Origin: Pseudomonadota bacterium
GTDB taxonomy: Bacteria > Pseudomonadota > Alphaproteobacteria > Rhizobiales > Beijerinckiaceae
Assembly (NCBI GenBank): GCA_023423995.1
Contig: JAFAEL010000183.1
Span: 1 to 36,220 of the forward strand
Direction: 5' to 3'
DNA length: 36,220 nt
A model generated the notes under the pieces. That model worked only from the letters and a program-made list of their open reading frames with translations. It did no database searches and was not told where the DNA came from. Made by a program: the position numbers and the translations under genes. Every line of letters begins with the position of its first letter. Within the stretch, counting starts at the first letter, position 1. This document shows positions 32,838-36,220 of this stretch, piece after piece.

Positions 32838-33419
32838 TCAGTACAGGAACTTGATGGCGGCGAAGCCGCCGATGACGAACACGACGAGAAGGGCCGCCAC
32901 CGCGCCCAGGTGCCGGTCGAGAATGCCCCTGATGAGATCGCCGTAGCGCCCGAGCAGCGCCGCCACGAGCGCAAAACGGGCGCCCCGCGTGATGAGCGAC
33001 AGGATCGTGAAGGCGAGCAGGTCATAGCCCGCGAAGCCGGACGTGATCGTCACGAGCTTGTACGGGATCGGCGTGAAGCCCTTCAGGAGGATGATCCAGG
33101 CGCCGTACTGGGCATAGGCGGTGCGGAACGCCTCCGCCCCGGCCTCGAGCCCGTAGAGCTGAAACAGCCACTTCCCGACCGAATCGTAGAGCAGCGCACC
33201 GATCGCATAGCCGAGCAGGCCGCCGGCCACGGAGGTCACCGTGCACAGGGCGGCATAGAACCAGGCCCGCTTCGGTCGGGCCAACGCCATCGGGACGAGC
33301 ATCACGTCCGGCGGAACCGGGAAGAACGAGCTTTCCGCGAAGGACACCGCGCCCAGCGCGTAGGGCGCGCTCGGCCGCGCCGCGATGCCGAGCATCCAGT
33401 CATAAGTCTTGCGCAGCAT
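32838..33419 (-). CDS. YqaA/DedA (SNARE-associated) family membrane protein
   Basis: Membrane protein of 193 residues. SFAESSFFPVPPDVMLVPMAL and KGFTPIPYKLVTITSGF are the two re-entrant signature segments of the YqaA branch of the DedA superfamily, thought to act on phospholipid or undecaprenyl-phosphate flipping. The ATG at 33419 gives the family start MLRKTYDWML; the frame is open upstream to 33686 but that stretch has no family resemblance. First gene of the operon with dsbB. Confidence 0.92.
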   Translation of the reverse strand: MLRKTYDWMLGIAARPSAPYALGAVSFAESSFFPVPPDVMLVPMALARPKRAWFYAALCTVTSVAGGLLGYAIGALLYDSVGKWLFQLYGLEAGAEAFRTAYAQYGAWIILLKGFTPIPYKLVTITSGFAGYDLLAFTILSLITRGARFALVAALLGRYGDLIRGILDRHLGAVAALLVVFVIGGFAAIKFLY

Positions 33420-33760
33420 ACGGCCTCTGCCCACGAACCAGCGCGCGACTTTGACCACAGCCCCGCGAAGCTGGCCAGAGCAGCACGGTCGCAGCCGCCC
33501 CATGAGGTCCACCGGCCTCCACTCACTCCCCGTCCGGGTGAGCTTGCCGATCTCCACTGGATGCAATGCCCGGTCCAGCGGCCAAGCAGGTGCCTCGCAG
33601 AGGCCGGATGGCGCCCCTATACCCTGCGGCAGGGCGAAGGACTGGCCATCCCCAAATCCGCCATCGAGGCAGACGCCGAGGCGCAAGCGTGGAGGGCTGG
33701 GGCAGGCTGAAAGCGAGACTCGGCAGAACCGCTCACGAGCTCACGAGGCTCGCGGCCAAG

Positions 33761-33792
33761 AAAAATCCCGACCCATCACTGGGGGTCGGGAT
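33761..33792 (-). terminator. Strong rho-independent terminator without an upstream gene
   Basis: On the minus strand ATCCCGACCC (33792-33783) pairs perfectly over 10 bp with GGGTCGGGAT (33774-33765), loop of 8, followed by TTTT. Nothing on the minus strand between it and the beta-barrel stop at 34135 looks like a gene. It would also insulate the yqaA-dsbB operon from readthrough. Confidence 0.8.
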
Positions 33793-34081
33793 CGAAGTTT
33801 CCTCAGACTATCCCACGTGTTCCGCCCAGACAAAGCTTAGGAACACAACACATTCCCGCTCTTTCCTGCCATGATGTCAAGCCCATAAGGCAAGATACAG
33901 CAGCTTAATGCCATCTTCTCTGATTCCGATCTGGCAAATCCTGGTCGTTATCTTGGCAGAAACATGGCATCGACCGCCATAAGCCCGCCCGTTTGGCTGC
34001 CACAATGAAGCACAGCGGCACATATACTGCCCGCCACGATCGTGCGGAACCAGATTACCAGCCGAGATCAGGTCTCAAGCC

Positions 34082-34113
34082 AAGCGAAAGGGTCCGGCGT
34101 CGCCGCCGAACCC
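34082..34113 (-). terminator. Probable terminator of the outer membrane protein gene
   Basis: On the minus strand GGGTTCGGCG (34113-34104) pairs with CGCCGGACCC (34099-34090) with one G-U pair and a 4-base loop, followed by TTTCGCTT. It begins 22 bp after the stop codon at 34135. The T-run is short, so termination may be partial. Confidence 0.6.
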
Positions 34114-34134
34114 TCACCAGGAAGCGCGTCACGC

Positions 34135-34980
34135 TTAGAACGTGTTGAACTTCCAGTTCACGCCGGCGCGGACGACCACGAACTCGTCAGCAGTGCGCTG
34201 ACGGTTGCCCGCGACGAACACCGGAGTGACGACTCCGCCGATGGACGTTGCGCCGACGAAGTTACCGGCCCGGTTACGGTCGAGGCTCACGTAAAGCGCC
34301 TCGATCTTGCCTGTCCAATTCGGCGTGAAGGCGTATTCCACGCCACCACCGGCAGTCCAACCCGTGCGGATATCGTTGAGGTTGCTGCCGCAAGCAACGG
34401 CGCCGAGAGCCGTCGCACAGTTGATGTTCGGCCCGTCGCCGTACGCGAAGCCGCCTGTCCCGAACACGAGCAGACGATCCCACGCGTAACCGAGACGCCC
34501 GCGCACCGTGCCGAACCACTCGATACCGCCCGCGCGGTTGTTGATGGCTGGAGCGAACACCCCCCCGCCAGGAAGAATCGGAGGCGGCGCAAAGATCACC
34601 GTGCCGGCGCGTCTACCGGCCAGGTCTGCGCCCTGGATGTCAGCCTCGAGACCGATGACGAAGCTGCCGATCTGGTAATTGTACCCGAGCTGACCGCCGC
34701 CAACGATCCCATCATGGTTGCTGTTGCCGCTGAGCGCTACCGTTCCGGCATAGCCGCCGAGCGGACCCGGCAAGCCACCCGGAGCAATCGTAACGACGCG
34801 GTTTCGGTCGCCATTCACGCCGAAGCCCCCGCCGATATTCACACCGGCGTAGAATCCGGTCCAGGTGAAGACGGGGACAGCCACGTAAGGCGGTGGAGCG
34901 GCGCGGGTCGGCAGGTCAGCAGCGAAGGCCGATGCTGAGATGCAGGTAAGCGCCGTTGCGGTGAGTAGCTTTAAACGCAT
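34135..34980 (-). CDS. Outer membrane beta-barrel protein (Omp25/Omp31 type)
   Basis: Outer membrane protein of 281 residues. The signal peptide ends in SASAFA at residue 20, followed by the typical ADLPTRAAPP linker and FTWTGFYAGVNIGGGFG, the first barrel strand of the Omp25/31 family. Alternating-strand pattern continues through GGGQLGYNYQIGSFVIGLEA, GRLGYAWDRLLVFGTGGFAY, WTAGGGVEYAFTPNWTGKIE and ends VVVRAGVNWKFNTF with the terminal Phe needed for barrel assembly. Two Cys lie in the loop around 195-205. GAGAGG lies just before ATG. Many paralogues exist in related genomes. Confidence 0.93.
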   Translation of the reverse strand: MRLKLLTATALTCISASAFAADLPTRAAPPPYVAVPVFTWTGFYAGVNIGGGFGVNGDRNRVVTIAPGGLPGPLGGYAGTVALSGNSNHDGIVGGGQLGYNYQIGSFVIGLEADIQGADLAGRRAGTVIFAPPPILPGGGVFAPAINNRAGGIEWFGTVRGRLGYAWDRLLVFGTGGFAYGDGPNINCATALGAVACGSNLNDIRTGWTAGGGVEYAFTPNWTGKIEALYVSLDRNRAGNFVGATSIGGVVTPVFVAGNRQRTADEFVVVRAGVNWKFNTF

Positions 34981-35345
34981 GGAGCCCTCTCAGTTGCTAC
35001 GCTTCTATCCTGCACCCAAACGCCTCTTTTATCTGGTGTATATCGGCAACATCCGCCCCTCAAATGATGGCCGCACAAATATACGAAAGGGGTAATACCT
35101 TTTCCTTCGCGGCAGCGCAGCGATTAGCGAGACGATCTATTTTCTGCGACCGGCGCCTAATACGCGCCAAGAGCCGCCACACGCGGCCGTAATATGCGCG
35201 AGGTCAGGAGATATTCGAGGGCCGCGGCGCTCCACCTGCCTGGGCTCGCTCGCCGCCGGGACATTGGGACCGTTGCCGCTGCAAGTTGAGGTAGGACCAT
35301 TTACGACCTGGACGCCGAACCGGATCGATCCTCAAGCTCCCGACG
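34981..35345. promoter_or_regulatory. 365-bp divergent promoter region, beta-barrel gene / lacI-type gene
   Basis: AT-richer than the flanks and without open frames of note. It holds two short inverted repeats, AAAGG-GGTAATA-CCTTT (35086-35102) and GGCGC-CTAATAC-GCGCC (35152-35168), which could be operators. I could not fix a convincing -35/-10 pair for either gene. Confidence 0.45.
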
Positions 35346-36220
35346 ATGAATCCCCAACGGCCGAATCTCAAGGACGTCGCGCGCCTCGCCGCGGTGGACG
35401 TCTCGACCGCGTCGCGCGTTCTGAATGGCAGCGCGACGCAGCGCGTCAGCGAGGAGACGCGGGCGCGGATCCTCCAGGTCGCCAAAGCTCTCGACTATCG
35501 GCCCAACTCCCTGGCCCGCGGCCTCCGAACCTCCCGGGTCTTCGCGCTCGGAATCGTCGTGCCACAGCTCGACAATCCGGTGTTCTCCTCCGCCATCCGC
35601 GGGGCCGAGCTGGCCGCGAGCGCACTCGGCTACTCCCTCATCATCTCGCACCGCGATCCGGGCAGGGCAGCGGAAGGCGAGTACAAGCGGCTCACGGGCG
35701 CGCACCGCGTCGACGGACTTCTAGTGGCGAGCCTCGACGAGGATCGCGGCCTGATCGAAGCGCTCGAGGAGACCGGCGTCCCCTTCGTGCTCATGAACCG
35801 GCGTATCGGAAGCGCTCCGGCCGTGGCCCTCGACTCGGAGGAAGCCGCCCGGGTCGGGGTCGAGCACCTCCTCAAGCTTGGACATCGCCGCATCGCTCAT
35901 CTCGCGGGCCGGCTCGAAGGGTTCAACGGCCGGGCACGCCTTGCGGGCTTCCAGGCTGGGCTGAAGGCTTACGGGCTGCCGTTCGATCCGGATCTCGTGG
36001 AGGCTGCGGGCTACACGGTCGAGGGCGGCAAGCAGGCCATGGAGGCGCTCCTGGCCCGCCTCCATCCGAGGCCGACGGCCGTGCTCGCCGCAACCGTGGT
36101 CTCTGCCGCGGGGGCGCTCGCGGCCCTCCACGAAGCCGGCCTGGACATCCCAGCGGACGTCTCAGTCGTTGCCATTCACGACGCCCCCATTGCCGCGATG
36201 GTCTATCCGGCACTGACGAC
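35346..36220 (+). CDS. LacI-family transcriptional regulator, 3' end cut by window
   Basis: Sugar- or metabolite-responsive repressor; 291 codons are visible and the end (about 40-50 residues) lies outside. The N-terminal helix-turn-helix and hinge cover residues 8-60 (LKDVARLAAVDVSTASRVLN, then YRPNSLARGLRTS). The periplasmic-binding-like effector domain starts with FALGIVVPQLDNPVFSSAIR and includes HLLKLGHRRIAHLAGRLEGF and PADVSVVAIHDAPIAAMVYP. No ribosome-binding site is obvious before the ATG at 35346. Its target genes are probably to the right, beyond the window. Confidence 0.93.
   Translation, partial: MNPQRPNLKDVARLAAVDVSTASRVLNGSATQRVSEETRARILQVAKALDYRPNSLARGLRTSRVFALGIVVPQLDNPVFSSAIRGAELAASALGYSLIISHRDPGRAAEGEYKRLTGAHRVDGLLVASLDEDRGLIEALEETGVPFVLMNRRIGSAPAVALDSEEAARVGVEHLLKLGHRRIAHLAGRLEGFNGRARLAGFQAGLKAYGLPFDPDLVEAAGYTVEGGKQAMEALLARLHPRPTAVLAATVVSAAGALAALHEAGLDIPADVSVVAIHDAPIAAMVYPALT

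Larger units (their letters stand above)
33420..34134. other. 715-bp gene-poor stretch with two minus-strand terminators
   Basis: No convincing coding gene. Plus-strand frames over 33409-33874 are Arg/Pro/Ser-rich, overlap one another and lack ribosome-binding sites, so I read them as chance frames in GC-rich DNA. The part 33800-34080 is noticeably more AT-rich. A strong minus-strand terminator (33761-33792) lies about 340 bp after the beta-barrel gene's own weaker one and has no gene before it, so a small RNA from the minus strand between about 33800 and 34080 is possible. Confidence 0.55.

Noticed and set aside
33409..33874. Two overlapping plus-strand frames of 143 and 102 codons
   Set aside because: No ribosome-binding site, Arg/Pro/Ser-rich, they overlap each other and run across a terminator hairpin.
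1..36220. CRISPR array, tRNA/rRNA genes, prophage or integrase genes
   Set aside because: No regularly spaced repeats, cloverleaf with CCA end, rRNA segments or mobile-element proteins were seen.

Overview
The window is GC-rich, tightly packed bacterial chromosome with long antisense shadow frames. The protein families point to an alphaproteobacterium of the order Hyphomicrobiales (Rhizobiales), possibly Methylobacteriaceae or a relative. Evidence for this is the argH-lptM-lysA-TIGR02302 order, the HIG1/adenosyltransferase/etfBA/hbd block, an HWE-type histidine kinase, Omp25/31-type porin-like protein, and a (2S)-methylsuccinyl-CoA dehydrogenase of the ethylmalonyl-CoA pathway. The family assignment is inference; no rRNA or tRNA gene was found to confirm it.

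Left part (1-9.8 kb, nearly all minus strand): two ABC importers of the nitrate/taurine/sulfonate type. The first (permease cut by the left edge, ATPase, NMT1/THI5-like binding protein) has a hairpin-rich leader. The second is a complete ssuEADCB sulfonate uptake and desulfonation operon in the same order as in E. coli. A 657-aa HWE sensor kinase and a 55-aa protein lie between them. A 17-bp perfect palindrome and a candidate promoter lie upstream of ssuE.

Middle-left (9.8-12.5 kb): an Lrp/AsnC regulator, then a 472-aa beta-helix/RTX secreted protein, then a decayed second copy of the lrp 3' end. The RTX gene therefore sits between two direct repeats of lrp. Two small, translationally coupled hypothetical genes follow; one ends inside the repeat.

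Housekeeping middle (12.6-24.6 kb): rpsD, murI, an SMR efflux protein, a secreted alpha/beta hydrolase, a TrmJ-like RNA methyltransferase, a YihY/BrkB membrane protein, an EamA transporter, mcd, a small protein, then tlpA and argH reading away from each other with overlapping start codons, lptM and lysA.

Right part (24.6-36.2 kb): TIGR02302 membrane protein, HIG1 protein, PduO-type cob(I)alamin adenosyltransferase, etfB, etfA, 3-hydroxybutyryl-CoA dehydrogenase, a YjfB-like motility protein, a GFA zinc protein, an HNH nuclease, dsbB, a YqaA/DedA-type membrane protein, a gene-free stretch with two terminators, an outer membrane beta-barrel protein and a LacI regulator cut by the right edge. 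Mcd, the adenosyltransferase, ETF and the hydroxyacyl-CoA dehydrogenase can be read together as acyl-CoA / ethylmalonyl-CoA metabolism: Mcd passes electrons to ETF, and the adenosyltransferase makes the B12 cofactor its mutases need.

No CRISPR array, transposase, integrase or phage gene was seen. The least ordinary region is the lrp-RTX-lrp remnant segment.
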